A DNA stretch of 64,000 bases from Triatoma infestans (GCA_011037195.1 JAAEAF010003400.1:19675-83674); one strand, 5' to 3'. Numbered from the stretch's first letter, positions 1-11,753 are shown. Numbers and translations are program-made. The notes: a model not told the origin generated them from the letters alone.

Positions 1-489
1 GGGTTTGGAGGCGGTGGATGTTGGAACGCTTGGTTGAACCCCATAACTCGAGTCCGTATGTGTTCCTTAGATAGGAAAAACAAAAAATTAAACGAGTATG
101 TAGAATAGTAAAAGTATTACTAGAAATATGTAAGATGCTATGTTGTTGTTTCCTTCTGAAATCCTTCTTTTCAATATTAGAAAAAAAAAAAAAATCAACA
201 GTTTTAAAAAAACTTGAATAAAAGTTGCAATGAAAAATATTTTTATTAAATGATATTAAAAAGTATATAGAAGGTTTAACTGCATTTAATTTCATAAAAC
301 TATATTGGTTGCTTATCCCTCGGGCTTTGGAAAGGGAGCAAGAAAAGGATCCTTGGTCTTTCTTGGGTATGTATAAACTGCAGTCTGCAACATGCATGCA
401 TGTTGAAATTTGGAACAGATTACTAAGAATTAAATCAAAGATTTTAAGATTATATTAATAGAAAATAATTTTCTATTGTTTCAAATAGT

Positions 490-1640
490 TTTAGACAGAT
501 CGGCAATTCTAGAAATGACATTTTGTTTACCCAACAAAAGAAATCCCGAACAGCACAACCCTGCTTCCAAAGTATCCATTGTCGATGCTGCAACAGAAAA
601 ACATTCTTTTCTTTAAAAGAAAACTTCAGTAGTTAGGTATTTTATTCAGTAGAAAGGTATTTTCAAATAACTTTCCTTAAGAAGTAACAACTTTAAAAAT
701 ACTACTTTTTCTCTTAAGAATTTAATTCTTTACTGCTAAGCGTGTGTACCACATATAAATTTATTCAATTAAAGACATTTTGCTCTCAGTATTAAAAACA
801 AATTCAAACTATGTTTAGTACTTATTCCTTTAAAACTTGATTAACTACTAAAAAATTCTAATACATATGCGGACTCCGCCCCCTGGCGCCTACGCCGCCC
901 AAGCCCCCCCTTTGGAAGAAAAGATAATGTCAAAAAGATAATGTGAGTACAAATAAAACACACAAAATTATGAAAAATTTTTTATTAATAAAACTTGTTT
1001 TCAAACAACGTTTTTAATAGTTTCAGAACTTTGAATTCCTATTATTTCTTTTGAACGACATCTCGACAACACACCATATTAATCGTCCTTGGTTGAATGA
1101 ATCTATCCACATTCTGAATATCAACACGCTGAAAGCTCTGCCCTTTTGCTGTTAATAGTTAGTTATAGCAAATACTAAAACTGTAGGGTGTTGTTCTTTA
1201 TAGAATACATGGTAGTCTACTTATATTGGCACTACGTGTTCCAATGTATCGATACAAATTGGTGCAAGATCCGAAGTTTGTTCTAAATCTCGAGCAACAT
1301 CAGGTTCAAACATGTAAATCTTACCATAATAATATTTATTAGTCGTAACTGAGCCATAATGAGATGTTGGAGCTATATGGTTGCTTTAACTGAATTTGAA
1401 ACACACAATTATATCATAAATAATTATTAATAGATAGGAATGATATAAATACACAAAGCAAACACTTAAACTTTAACACTTAATCAAGGATTATACTAAC
1501 AAATCTTGCCTTTATGTGGTGCACTTTGATAAATAATTTGTGTTAAAATAATTATATGGCAACAGAATTCTTGTATGGCACACCTTTTGTTATGCCCAAC
1601 CTTCTGGATGGGGACCCATCCTATAACATTCTCTAAAAAA
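490..1640. other. Segment present only in left arm, no gene seen
   Basis: This stretch has no counterpart in the right arm, where the flanking sequences are nearly adjacent (about 36480-36540). It is either an insertion on the left or a deletion on the right. Positions 505-610 match, in reverse, the LINE remnant at about 38520-38640, including the TTTGTTGGGTAAAC-type sequence on the minus strand. A short GC-rich patch lies at 870-910. I see no convincing coding potential in the rest. Confidence 0.5.
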
Positions 1641-2345
1641 GTCTGCTTCACTGGGCCCACATAGCTACCCCAAGAAAAACAACAACAAACAGGGTCTAGA
1701 AGAAAATTCCAGACACGGATCTAATCCATCTTAGATTCACCGCAATCCGAATAAATCGGACAATAACTATAAGCGGAAATAGCCTAAGCTCTTCCAGAGA
1801 CATCCTATTCCGACCAAAGGTCCTGAACATAATTTCCTCACAACCCAGGCAATCAGTCATAAGCTGGATGGGTTTTCCTCCTCTGTCTCACAGACTCTAC
1901 AGAATGGATCCGGCTGAGCCCCATTATGTAGAGATGCCTTCTTAAAGCACAATGTCCAGTAAGAGATCCAACCAGATGCTGAGAGAGCTCCGTGAAAAAC
2001 ACAGCAACGTCTCACTAATGGCCTTGTCCGGACCCTCAATGAGCATTTTGGATTGCCAAAAATCAACTGAGCTCATCCACAAGGATGAATGCTGTGAAGC
2101 TATCCATTTGCCAGAATACACGCCAACAGCAGGCTCGGGACCAATGAAAGGAAGAGAGGCGCCTAATTTGGCAAACCGATCCAGCGCCTAATTTGGCACC
2201 CAGACTAGAAGCACATCCTTCAGAGAAGAAAGATCTTCCAGTCTTTTAGAACATTCTAACACCAATCTTGAAGTGAAGACACATGAACTCAGCGCCTTTA
2301 GCGCAGCTTGGCTGTCCGAGCAGATACAAACGCCTTTTAAGTTAG
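1640..2345 (-). pseudogene. LINE fragment: RNase H end and CCHC tail (decayed)
   Basis: Read on the minus strand, this encodes the end of a non-LTR retrotransposon polyprotein. First comes an RNase H segment (SDSQAALKAL, then a VLLVWVP remnant, then a RFAK remnant). After it comes the cysteine-rich tail (PFCRVCETEEENPSSL), of the CxxC...H...C type found at the C-terminus of RNase H-bearing LINEs. Several stop codons and frame changes break it. A better-preserved inverted copy is at 35750-36480, where VWVPGHMRIFGYEEVDRFAK is readable. This is dead sequence; I infer its family from the domain order only. Confidence 0.7.
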
Positions 2346-2574
2346 TGATATGTCAGATTAAAGATGGAAATTAATTTTACAAAAGAAAAAACGTTACCAA
2401 AAGTATTAACCCAGCCAGCTTTTACATTCATGGGTGGCGCGGTACGTAAGCCAATATGGCTATGATCTCGCCCACAAAAAAAAAATCCACTTTTAAGAAG
2501 CCATGCATAGCAATATACCAGTCTGATAGCAATATCTTAGGATATCCTTAATTTCCAATTCCTCTTGAGAATTT

Positions 2575-3160
2575 TTTTTTTTGAGAGTGCTGCCCTCCCC
2601 AAAATGCGGAAAGTAGTAATTGGTGAAACGAAGACAATAATCTATCTAGTGGTATATACTTTCCCTGACTCCCTTCATCACAATTCTGATATTAAGGACT
2701 AGCTATCTTGCCTCTGTTGTCTGAAATGACCTGGCTATCCAAGCGAGTCTAGTCAATACACCTACCCCCTACCACTTTCAAGAAGAGAAGATACTTCAAG
2801 GCCCTGTCTTATTATACTTTTTAATAATCTTTTATAGACTGGAAGCACCTCCCAGAAGTCCCTTTACATTCTCCAATTTCCTATTCCTCCACTGTTTGTT
2901 GTCTCTGTTGCAAAATGGTTTTCTACTGACGGCTACTGCTTTCTCAGGAACACAAAACGGTAATGGGGATCCCACTTCTCATTACCCTCCTCTACATCCG
3001 CATATCCGGGAACCCAAAAGTGCTCTACTAAAGAGCTCAGAACTAGTACTACTTCTGAGCGGGGCCATAATTCTTCTCCTACATCACCACTACTTTAGAC
3101 CACAAGAATGGCTTATTCAAAGCCTTAAAGCATCTTAACGTTCAGAAAGTATCCTCATCT
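2575..3160 (-). pseudogene. I-type LINE 3' fragment (decayed)
   Basis: On the minus strand this stretch resembles, base by base in many places, the 3' half of the I-type LINE at 11671-14146. For example, the CTTTCCCTGACTCC and CATCACAATTCTGA regions parallel the zinc-knuckle coding region near 11905-11940. It is older and interrupted by many stops. It lies just upstream of the P450 exon at 3256, so it would sit in the intron before that exon. Its inverted copy is at 34935-35515. Confidence 0.6.
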
Positions 3161-3255
3161 CTTTAATTTCTGCTACTCTTCCACCAATTTTTTTGCATAA
3201 AAATATATCAATATTTTATTTATCATCGATAATATAGTATTTTTATTTTCCATAG

Positions 3256-3504
3256 AAACATTAAGACTGCATCCACCAGCTGATCAAGTGAGGCGTACGG
3301 CTTCAGAGAACTACACCGTACCAGGGACATCGTTAACTTTGCCAAAAGGTACAAGGGTAATTTTACCAACATATTCTCTCCAACATGATGCAGAATATTT
3401 TCCAGAGCCTGAAAAATTTAAACCAGAAAGATTTGCTAATGAAAAAGAAAACATTAAAAAAGGAACTTATATGCCATTCGGTGATGGACCTAGGATTTGT
3501 ATTG
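3256..3504 (+). CDS. CYP6-like cytochrome P450, penultimate exon (partial gene)
   Basis: Acceptor CATAG precedes 3256 and donor GTTAGT follows 3504. The exon is 249 nt, exactly the length and phase of exon 3 in the complete P450 gene at 28439-28687. It encodes the end of the ExxR helix (TLRLHPP), the FKPERF meander motif and the heme-binding loop [11 protein letters not shown], whose cysteine ligates the heme iron. P450s of this family are ER-anchored monooxygenases that oxidise toxins, plant chemicals and hormones, using electrons from P450 reductase. No stop interrupts it. Its 5' exons are not visible: exon 2 would have to lie left of the window, and the inverted duplication starts at about 58, so this may be an orphan 3' half. 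Confidence 0.85.
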
Positions 3505-3629
3505 GTTAGTATACATATACATAATTAATATTAGATGTGTGTTTAGAAATGTTGAATATTCATTCAAGTGATTTATTTTCTGATCTTATAAGATATCAAA
3601 TTCATTTTTCCTCATTTAATTTTTTTCAG

Positions 3630-3796
3630 GTAAAAGATTTGCAGAGATGGAAATCCAGGTGGCATTAGTTAATCTATTATTAAATTATAAATTTACACTT
3701 AATTCAAAAACAATTTCACCACTTGTTTATAATCCTGCTTCTATAGTTCTTTCTCCAATTGATGGTATTTGGCTAGATATACATAAACGAATTTAA
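3630..3796 (+). CDS. CYP6-like cytochrome P450, last exon (partial gene)
   Basis: The acceptor TTTTTTCAG ends at 3629. The exon runs 167 nt to the TAA at 3794-3796, the same length and phase as the last exon of the complete gene (28862-29028). It encodes KRFAEMEIQVALVNLLL, the helix after the heme cysteine, and a C-terminus ending in IHKRI. The 125-bp intron 3505-3629 keeps GT...AG. The reading frame is intact, whereas the inverted copy (34611-34445) belongs to a gene with a stop codon in the preceding exon. Whether this copy is expressed cannot be told without its upstream exons. Confidence 0.85.
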
Positions 3797-3832
3797 ATTT
3801 CTGTTTTTAAAGACCAGAGAGTGGTAGAATGA

Positions 3833-3838
3833 AATAAA
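3833..3838 (+). promoter_or_regulatory. Polyadenylation signal AATAAA
   Basis: AATAAA lies 37 bp after the P450 stop codon at 3796, a plausible 3'-end signal for the transcript containing the exons at 3256 and 3630. Confidence 0.5.
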
Positions 3839-4380
3839 CTTCTTTTTTTTTAATGAAAGTAGTATTAATTATCTATTTGGACTCATCTCATATATACTGT
3901 ATGTTCACTTACTTCTGGTAAGGTATATATGATTGCTTGTCAATGGGTGGGGTTATGTTTTCAATTTAGTATATGTACTTCAATTTATTGTATAATTTAT
4001 CATTGAAGAAAAAGAAAACGTCTTTATTTACAAAAATAGAAACAAATTTACATATATGTAAAAAGAAAATGTTACAAATTAGAAAAACTATGTCTTAATT
4101 TCAAGTATAATATGAATAAGCCATAATACTGCCATAATACTACAGCATGGCCATTGACCCTGGAGCCAATGTTTTGTAAAACTCTAAACACTAATATTTA
4201 TAATATTTTCCTAAACGAAAGTTTCCAGCATACTAATAAAACTGATGCATGTTTATAAAGTTCATATCTTTATTAATAAAGCTGATGGTTTTAAACAGAG
4301 TATTATTATTTTAATTTGTCACTAATATAAATATTATTTCTCATTTAATCAATAACTTATACAATCCATTCAGGTAATTA
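3839..4380. other. P450 3' flank, no gene seen
   Basis: AT-rich sequence shared with the right arm. Nothing coding is recognisable. At about 3975-4060 it differs from the right arm, where a hAT-like element (33201-34251) lies and about 65 bp of this sequence is missing. Confidence 0.5.
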
Positions 4381-5270
4381 AGATCCGGAGAGCTCAGATA
4401 TACAATTCCTAAGCAATGAGCGGCGTGCATAGTCCTCTATACAGTATCAATCAAGTGAGACCCAGTCTTTGCCATTCAAGTAATCCAGAAAAGAGTACTA
4501 GAAAGAGTTAAGAAGCCAAACCAAGCCTGGCGGAGTTTCATCTAACGCCTTATAAAAAGCCCCCACGAAATGGCCTAAGTCCTCACTCTCCCTCCGATCA
4601 CATAGAGTACAACAGGTTAATAATTCCTGTAAAATCTGCAGTTCAGCAGTTAATCTAATCATATACTGATCGTCTCGAAGGGCTAATCGTCACGAATATA
4701 GCCTAGGTTACATTCTAGATCTTTACGAAGCGTATAGTAATTCATATTACTACTCTAGAGAGGGCGTGGGGGACATGGGCTAAGCTCTAGGGAGCTTCCT
4801 TCTGTTGGCTCCTTCCCCTGGAACCTTCCTAGGATAGCATTACTAAGAAATATAGTTTCGTTAGAAATTTTTCTTCTAAGCTAAGCACGAAAAGGGAGTG
4901 GAGCAAAGAATTCGCCCTGCCAGTATCAGTAAGCATGCCACTAAGTGGTATGCAGATGGATCTAAGACCCTCGAAGGAACTGGGGCAGGGTCTTTTATGC
5001 AAGGACTAAACTTTAAGTTAATACCTTGGATATTTAAAGTGCGAGGGGAACTTCTGAATTTGAATTACCAGCCATGGAGATCTGACAAAATCATTACTCT
5101 GCACTCTATAATTTGAGATAAGTCCATTACCATTTCTTAGGTATTAGTCCTACCTAAAGCATTTAAGGAAACAGCATCTAATGAGTGAGAAGTTACCATG
5201 TCAAGAAGTTACAGAGTTCCTCAGAGGTAAAGACTGGAATAGCCTGTGTAACCATGTCCTGGAATTATAG
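4380..5270 (+). pseudogene. LINE fragment with RNase H start (decayed)
   Basis: Plus-strand translation around 4900-5030 gives SISKHATKWYADGSKTLEG followed by TGAGSF, the first strand of a retroelement RNase H domain (the WxxDGSxxxxGxGAG pattern). The downstream part to 5230 recurs at 32240-32040 and, more diverged, at 41990-41770, so it belongs to one LINE family. Several stops break the frame. The copia element at 5279 is inserted just after it. Confidence 0.6.
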
Positions 5271-5278
5271 GGGGTTAT

Positions 5279-5446
5279 TGTTGGAGTGCAAACTTGTCCA
5301 GTGCGTGGGTGTATCCTTACCATGTATATTTCAGAATGTGATGAAATATTAGTTTGGTGTAATAATAGAACCTTGTTTGGACTAAGTTTTATGTTTCACT
5401 GTGTTTATTAAATATAGTTAAGCGCTCTGCTGAATTTTATTTAACA
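5279..5446 (+). repeat. Copia 5' LTR
   Basis: A 168-bp repeat starting TGTTGGAGTG and ending TTTAACA. It aligns with 9525-9699 with scattered differences and small indels. The preceding 5 bp GTTAT match the 5 bp after the 3' LTR. Confidence 0.92.
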
Positions 5447-5460
5447 GGTTATGGGACCAG
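5447..5460 (+). promoter_or_regulatory. Copia primer-binding site (internal half of tRNA-iMet)
   Basis: GGTTATGGGACCAG directly follows the 5' LTR. It is complementary, with one mismatch, to the anticodon stem-loop of initiator tRNA-Met (CTGGGCCCATAACC) rather than to a tRNA 3' end. This is the half-tRNA priming known for Drosophila copia. The right-arm copy (31797-31784) keeps the exact match GGTTATGGGCCCAG. Confidence 0.8.
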
Positions 5461-5534
5461 AAAATTCCGGAAACCAGACCGTTATTGTGAAGAGCTAAAG
5501 TAAAAACAAATTCGAATTAACAGTGTAAATCAAA

Positions 5535-6113
5535 ATGGCCGGTTTAGCCCCAATAAAAATTGAACCCCTGCGTCGAAATAATTTTGACACATGGAAAATT
5601 CAGATTGAAGCGTTGTTAATTAAAAACAAAGTATTGGACTATATGAATGGTAAAAATTTGAAACCAGAGGATGCCAATGAAGCTGCCATTTGGAAGGAAA
5701 AGGATCAGGATGCAAGGTCAGATCTCATTTTATCCATTAGCCCTCCAGAATTAAAACAAGTTAAGGACTGTGTAACTTCAAATGAAGTATGGTTAAAGCT
5801 CCATAGTATATACCAATCTAAAGGACCTGCTCGAAAACCACATTTGTTAAAACAATTAATTTTAAATAAAATGAAATCAGGGGAAGAGATTAGAATATAT
5901 ATCAGTAACTTTTTAGATTTAGTAGATAAGTTAAAAGACTTAGAAATAAACATTAACGAAGACCTTTTAACAATAATGATGTTATACAGTCTCCCAGACG
6001 ATTTCGAAAATTTTAGATGTGCTATTGAGTCTAGAGACATATTGCCAAAGCCGGAAATTTTAAAAGTAAAAATAATTGAAGAATATGATTCTAGACATTC
6101 ACGAAGTAAGTGA
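5535..6113 (+). CDS. gag: Copia Gag (fragment)
   Basis: A 192-aa open frame starting at ATG 5535. It shows the pattern of copia Gag N-terminal domains: an early NNFDTWKIQIEALL segment, then VWLKLHSIYQ, then LLTIMMLYSLPDDFENFR. Gag forms the particle that packages the RNA. A frame change near 6090-6113 separates it from the zinc-knuckle part at about 6195-6235 (FKCKKFAHKSVDCKF), where the expected first cysteine is replaced, so the CCHC knuckle is degenerate. The right-arm copy has the same start at 31709. Confidence 0.85.
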   Translation: MAGLAPIKIEPLRRNNFDTWKIQIEALLIKNKVLDYMNGKNLKPEDANEAAIWKEKDQDARSDLILSISPPELKQVKDCVTSNEVWLKLHSIYQSKGPARKPHLLKQLILNKMKSGEEIRIYISNFLDLVDKLKDLEININEDLLTIMMLYSLPDDFENFRCAIESRDILPKPEILKVKIIEEYDSRHSRSK

Positions 6114-6329
6114 ACCCAATGCTATGGTTGCTAAATATAAATCTAAATCAAAATTTAAAAGCGATTGGAAACAACATAAATTTACCGGCAGTAGTTTCAA
6201 GTGTAAAAAATTCGCCCACAAATCAGTAGATTGCAAATTTAATAAAGAAAGGACGCTAAAGTTTCTGAAGAGGTAGGTTTCCATGTGGCATTATCAACCT
6301 ATTATAATAGTAATAATGAAAAATCTGCA

Positions 6330-9300
6330 TGGTGCCTAGATAGCGGGTCAACATCCCATATATGCTAGTTTTGAAAAGATAGATGAACCTATTAACAAAA
6401 GAATTAGCTTAGCCGATAATTCCTCAATGGTAGCTACGGCAAAAGGCCAAGTGAAATTGAATTTAGTTAATGACAAAACTGCAATTCTGAGTGAAACGCT
6501 TTACGTACCAAATGTGCAAACAAACCTCATGTCAGTTGGAAAAGTAAGAGAAAAAGGTTTCACAGTAATTTTCGACAAAGATAAAGCTGAAGTAAGGGAT
6601 AACAAAAATAGTTTAAAGATTATTGCAGAAAAAAGAAACGGTTTATATTACATAAAGGAAACAAAAGTATATAACCGAGAATTTGCTAATATAACTAGTT
6701 CAGATGCAAACAGTTTAATGTCATGGCACAAGAGTCTTGGTCTTGTGAACGAAAAAGATTTGGGAAAAATAATAAAAAGTAATGATGTTCGCGGTATCAA
6801 ATGTAAGTATACTAGTTTGCCAATTTGTGAAATTTGTACAAAAGCGAAGAAGACACAATTGCTTTTTCCAAGAGATTCTAAAAGAAAATGCACAAAAATT
6901 AGAAATTATTCATAGCGACATCTGTGGACCCATGCGCACACAATCTATAGGTGGTGCGAGATATTTCATCACATTTACATGTGTTTATCTCATGAACAAA
7001 CAAAAGTAATGCGTTGAATGCATTTAAGAAATTCAAGACATGGTCGGAAAATCAAGTAGATTGCAAAAAAAATACTTGCGATCTGATAATGGTAATGAAT
7101 ATGTCAATAAAGAGTTTTCTAATTTCTTAGAAAGTTGTGGAATTCGAAGAAAGCTAAGAGCACCATACACGCCACAGCAGAATGGCACTGCTGAGAGAAT
7201 AAACAGAACATACTTAGAAATGGAAAGGTGTATGCTACTTGACTCTGATTTACCTCATCAATTTTGGGCAGAAGTTGCTACGGCCTGTCATATAAGAAAT
7301 ATGTGCCCTTCGAGTTCGTTAAATGGTAGTATTCCTTAAATATTTTGGTATGAGAAAACTCTCACTGTGTCATATTTCAGAACATTTGGATGTAAAGGCT
7401 ATTTATTAGATAAAACTCCAAATAAAGATAAGTTAGAACCGAAAGCGAAAGAGTGTTTGTTAGTAGGTTACTCTGAAGAAAGTAAGGCCTACAGAGTTGG
7501 GCTCGTAGATGAAAACAGATTCAGATAACTCAAGATGTAAAGTTTGTAAATGAATTGGAGCAAGTTGAGCAACAGTCACGCAAAGAATATGAAGATTCTA
7601 TGAGTGATTTCTGCTATAAAGAAGAAGAAAATAAAGTTCCAAAAGGGAAAAGAACTGAATCTATGACTGATCCATTGATCAAGCCAAGTGAAAGTGTAGT
7701 TGAAGAAATTACTGAAAGTATACCTTCAAGTGTCGACGATGATGTTGATAATTATGAAATTGATCAACCAAGCAAATCAAGCAAGGTTCGTGGAAAAGGA
7801 AGACCAAGAAAAGTAAGAACTGGTTGCAGGGGAAGGCCTCGAATGGTCCACAGCGGATCTAACAACTTAGAGGAAGACGATGATTTACCATTAGGAGGTT
7901 TTGAATGGAATTTTGACGATGTTAAATAAATCTGGCCAACGATTTCTGTTATGGTGAAATGAATGAATACTCCACTTTACCTGAATGGAGAGAAGCAATT
8001 AAAGAAGAATTCATTTCACTCATTAAAAACAAAACTTGGGTTATATGTGATAGACCAAGTAACCATAATGTTGTCGGTTGTCGGCTTGTATTAAAGCATA
8101 AATATAAGCAAGGTAGTCAACTTGAAAGGAAAAAAGCCCGGTTAATAGGCAAAGGATATGCTCAAACTTCTTTTATAGATTATTATGAAAGATTTGCGCC
8201 CGTTATTTGATTAAGGACTATTAGAATGTTAATGGTTATTTCTGCTGAAAGGAACTGAAGGTGTATCAGCTTGTCGTTGAAGCAGCTTATCTCAATGGTG
8301 AGTTACAGGAACCCATCACATGGAGATACCAGAAATTCTTCAAGATATCTTACATGAATTGAAGAAGTCAGACGATCCGGAAATTCGAAGTCAGTCTGAA
8401 ATGAAGGTGAATCAACTGGAAGGGAAAAATAAGGTTTTTCATTTTAAAAAGGCCTTCTATGGTTTAAAACAGGCCGGACGCGAATGATATAAGGTATTAC
8501 ACCAAACCTTGAGTACTTTAGTTTTAAAGCCAACAGATTGTGATCTGTGCATTTAGAAATGGCAATGAAGTGAGTTTCATCGGAATTTATGTAGATGATT
8601 TGATTCTCGCTTCATCTGAGTTAAAATGATTGAAAATATAAAAAAGATGAACGATTTTAAGATGAAAGACTTGGGCACTTTAAGTTATTGTTTGGTAATT
8701 GAATATGAATGTAAAAAGGAAGAGTTTAGGCTTTCCCAGAAGAGATACATTGTTGATTTGTTAAAAAAATTCAAAATGGAAAACTGTAAGCCTGTAAAAA
8801 CACCCTTAGAAGCTGGAATGAACCAGAAAATATAAGTGAAGAAGATCTCAAGAGATATCCTTTCAGAAACTTTATTGGGTCCTTAATGTATTTATCTGTT
8901 AGTACTCGTCCAGATATAACATATGTTGGGAACGCGCTTAGCCAGTATAACAATTCTTATGATGAGCAGCATTGGAAGGCAGCAAACAGAATTCTCCGCT
9001 ACCTTCGTGGAACTTTAAATTGCACTCTTGTATTCAGGAAAAGCGGTAAACCCGTTGTGGGATTCATGGACGCTGATTGGGGCGGTTGCCTTGATGACGA
9101 CGTTCGTATTCAGGATATACCTTCATCCTTGCTGAGGGAGCTATATCCTGGGAAGCTCGGAAACAGTCCACTGTTGCTCGTCTAGTGTGTATACCAGAAT
9201 ATGTAGCACCAGCTGAGGCCTCGAAAGAAGCGATTTATTTGAAAACATTCCTGTTACAATTGGGAATGCCAACTTCTACTGTAACAATAATGTGTGACAG

Positions 9301-9517
9301 TCAAGGGGCACACAGATTGGCCAAGAACCCTGTTTACCATTCGAGGACTAAACTTATTGACATCAAACACCATTTTGTAAGGGGTGCTACAGAAGACAAA
9401 CAAATTTCAGTGGAGTATCTGCCTACTGAAGATATGACAGCAGACATACTAACAAAAGGTTTGCCTGTTGATAAACACAAGACGTGCCGGGAAGATCTCG
9501 GACTGGTCATCGCCTGA
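6330..9517 (+). pseudogene. pol: Copia Pol: protease, integrase, RT, RNase H (broken)
   Basis: Domains follow in copia order across several frames. The protease remnant WCLDSGSTSH is near 6332-6360. The integrase zinc domain with CEICTKAKK is near 6825-6850, and the integrase core shows SDNGNEY near 7082 and NGTAERINR near 7180 (the second D and the E of DDE). RT starts around 7960 (YSTLPEWREAIKEEF, then FAPVI), with the catalytic YVDDL near 8590. RNase H has MDADWGG near 9066 and the terminal EDMTADILTKGLP near 9430. Stops and frameshifts near 6113, 6915, 7340, 7929, 8210, 8626, 8835 and 9185 make it non-functional. Confidence 0.9.
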
Positions 9518-9524
9518 GAAGGGG
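9516..9524 (+). promoter_or_regulatory. Copia polypurine tract
   Basis: GAGAAGGGG lies immediately before the 3' LTR, where plus-strand DNA synthesis would be primed. Confidence 0.75.
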
Positions 9525-9699
9525 TGTTGGAGTGCAAGCTTGTCCAGCACAAGTAACAGTGTGTGTAACCTTACCATGTATATTTTCGAATGTGATGAAA
9601 TATTAGTTTGATGTAAGAATACAATCTTGTTTATACTTAGTTTTATGTTTCACTGTGGTTTTAAATGCAGTTAAACGATCTGCTGAATTTTATTTAACA
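9525..9699 (+). repeat. Copia 3' LTR
   Basis: A 175-bp repeat, TGTTGGAGTG to TTTAACA, matching 5279-5446 and followed by the target-site duplication GTTAT. The right-arm copia lacks this LTR because the duplication breakpoint lies upstream, at 9353. Confidence 0.92.
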
Positions 9700-9704
9700 G
9701 TTAT

Positions 9705-11625
9705 TAATCTCGCATTTTAATTATTAGAACTTTTAGTTAATAAAATATACTTTGATTTGCTCAATCTGCCGCCCTTTTTGTTCATATTGTTACTGATTAA
9801 TACTTCATCAGTTTACTACTTAGAGATTACTTTACTTCATAATCAGTACTGTTTATATATGTTTTCCTTTTTTTTTCATTTTTGCTTCAGAGTAGCTTAT
9901 TACCATAGTTATCAGTGGCATCGAATGTTTCTGCGAAATCCACAAAAGAAGCATGAATTCCTTGTTTTCTTGTGGCTAGCCTTAACTTTATTAAATTAAA
10001 CAGAATGAATGGTAATTTGGAACCTAGCTTGAAGTTAACTTGATATGTCACTATTTTCAGCCCTGTTTGTCAGCATGAGCAGTATAAGGCAGATTGACAA
10101 TTTGCAGATGACGTTAATAAACGAAATGCTCCTGCATTGGCTGCCTGATTTTCCTTACATTTTAAAGTCAATAAATTAAATTTCAAACAACTATATTTTT
10201 GCAAAGGAAATTAAATTTTAAATATATACCTAGTTTCTGGTATTTTATTTAGCATTGCGGACCCATCCACATATTCAACAATACACCTGATTTTCAAAAC
10301 ATCCTACCATTATATTAAGAGTACAATAAGAAAACATATCCTGGATAAGTGGGATGAATCATAATACAATAGAGCACCATTACAATTACAATTTACAAAT
10401 ACAATTTACAGTCCATTATAATATAGCCTTCGATTTTTTTTTAATTTTTATTGGGGAAATGAATTTTGTAAAAACAGTTGCCATAAAGGTAATGTAAATT
10501 GTCAGAAATATCGTTAATAGGTATATTAATTATATTGATATGTGAAAATGAATATTAATTTATGAATTAACATATTAATTATACGTTCTTGAGCTTACAT
10601 TGACAAACGCCTGAGATGTTATCCTCACACAACCTAAAACGAACTGCAATAGACTGAACAACCGTTATATACAGTGTAGAAGACTACTTCACTGTTGATC
10701 TAAATTGACATTACTAAACACTTGATTAACATGTAATTCAATCCTATAACCTATCTGGACCTATGGAACAAAACATTGGATCTCAAACTCTAATGAATTC
10801 GTTCGCTTATACTACTCTCAAACTCATAATCCACAATAACTTTAATTTCCCATTCATTGCCGTCACTGCCGACTCTTAAGGAATTCCACAAAAACCTTGT
10901 CCACCTCACAAATTCTTTAGCCTGAAAATTCGTTTTCGAACGCTTCGGGACCATCCACTTCGTCTCAAGGTCTTCTTCAAGTTAGAGGGCTGTGACTAAT
11001 ACAATGCGACAATTTAGTGATTTATTTTAATTTTTTTTTGTTTTTTGTTAATACATCCAATCTGCTCTCAAATTAACTTATTTGAATTAGCGCAAGTAAA
11101 AGTGCAATAAAATTTAAAAACACACACATTTTTAGATGGAACACGTTTATATATATAAGATTTTTCTAGAAATTCAGTTGTTCAGGGAAATTGAGAAGTC
11201 CATTGTTAGAATTATCCCTTCCCTTGTCAGAATGTTCCCTTATATTGCTATATCAGATCCAGATATAGTTTCAGCACTTAGCACGAGATAACAGAACTAA
11301 CATTCAGTGAAATTTCTGGCATTTGTTCCTCTGAAATTGTGAGAGTTACAAAGAAATATTAGCGTAGCTTTCCCTTTAGAAAATCTTCCATTAGTTCTAT
11401 TAATGAATGAATGAATTTTGTCTCTGATCATTTCCTATGATTAAACAAAAATTAATTGTAAATACATTTGTTTAAATAAACAGGTTTCATGAAGAGATAC
11501 TAGAATTTATGAACCTCATCAATTATTTATGATTGCATTATCATATTCAGAAAACAAATTAGGTAAAAATATCCACTTAAACTATAAAGAGCACGTAAAT
11601 TAGGTATTTATATAGTGATTAAGCA
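9705..11625. other. Intergenic, no gene recognised
   Basis: AT-rich sequence with only short random open frames. The one notable item is 10251-10280: a 30-bp exact match, in reverse, to 57341-57370, the outer end of a palindromic repeat family described below. The rest shows no domain, tandem repeat or structured RNA that I can identify. Confidence 0.5.
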
Positions 11626-11753
11626 ATGTCGTGGTTACTAGCTGAGTTAATATTATCTCGGCTAGAGTTATTATTATTATCGGAAACGGGTGCCCAAAGG
11701 CGCGGGACCTAAGCCTATATGGCTCTTATCCCCCCGATACCCCCCGTAACCCC

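Larger units (their letters stand above)
58..9353 (+). repeat. Left arm of large inverted duplication
   Basis: This block reappears, reverse-complemented, at 29249 to about 36945. Matching landmarks read by eye are: the A-rich stretch near 60-300 against 36640-36950; a LINE RNase H fragment (1640-2345 against 35750-36480); an I-type LINE piece (2575-3160 against 34935-35515); P450 exons 3-4 (3256-3796 against 34445-34872); another LINE fragment (4380-5270 against 31965-32880); and a copia element (5279-9353 against 29249-31964). Homology ends near position 58 and at 9353, inside the copia RNase H region. The segment about 490-1640 is absent from the right arm. The arms look closely similar but not identical; I could not compute percent identity. 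Confidence 0.9.
5279..9699 (+). mobile_element. Ty1/copia LTR retrotransposon (left-arm copy, defective)
   Basis: A complete but mutated copia-type element. Its TG...CA LTRs (5279-5446 and 9525-9699) are flanked by a perfect 5-bp target-site duplication GTTAT (5274-5278 and 9700-9704). Internal order is primer site, gag, protease, integrase, reverse transcriptase, RNase H, polypurine tract: the integrase-before-RT order defines Ty1/copia. Frameshifts and stops break the pol region at many points, so it cannot be autonomous. The 5' flank and the element both occur in the right arm, so insertion came before the inverted duplication. Confidence 0.95.

Noticed and set aside
9757..9999. 80-codon hydrophobic frame downstream of copia
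   Set aside because: AT-rich sequence gives Phe/Leu/Tyr-rich translations by chance; no homology recognised and no gene signals.
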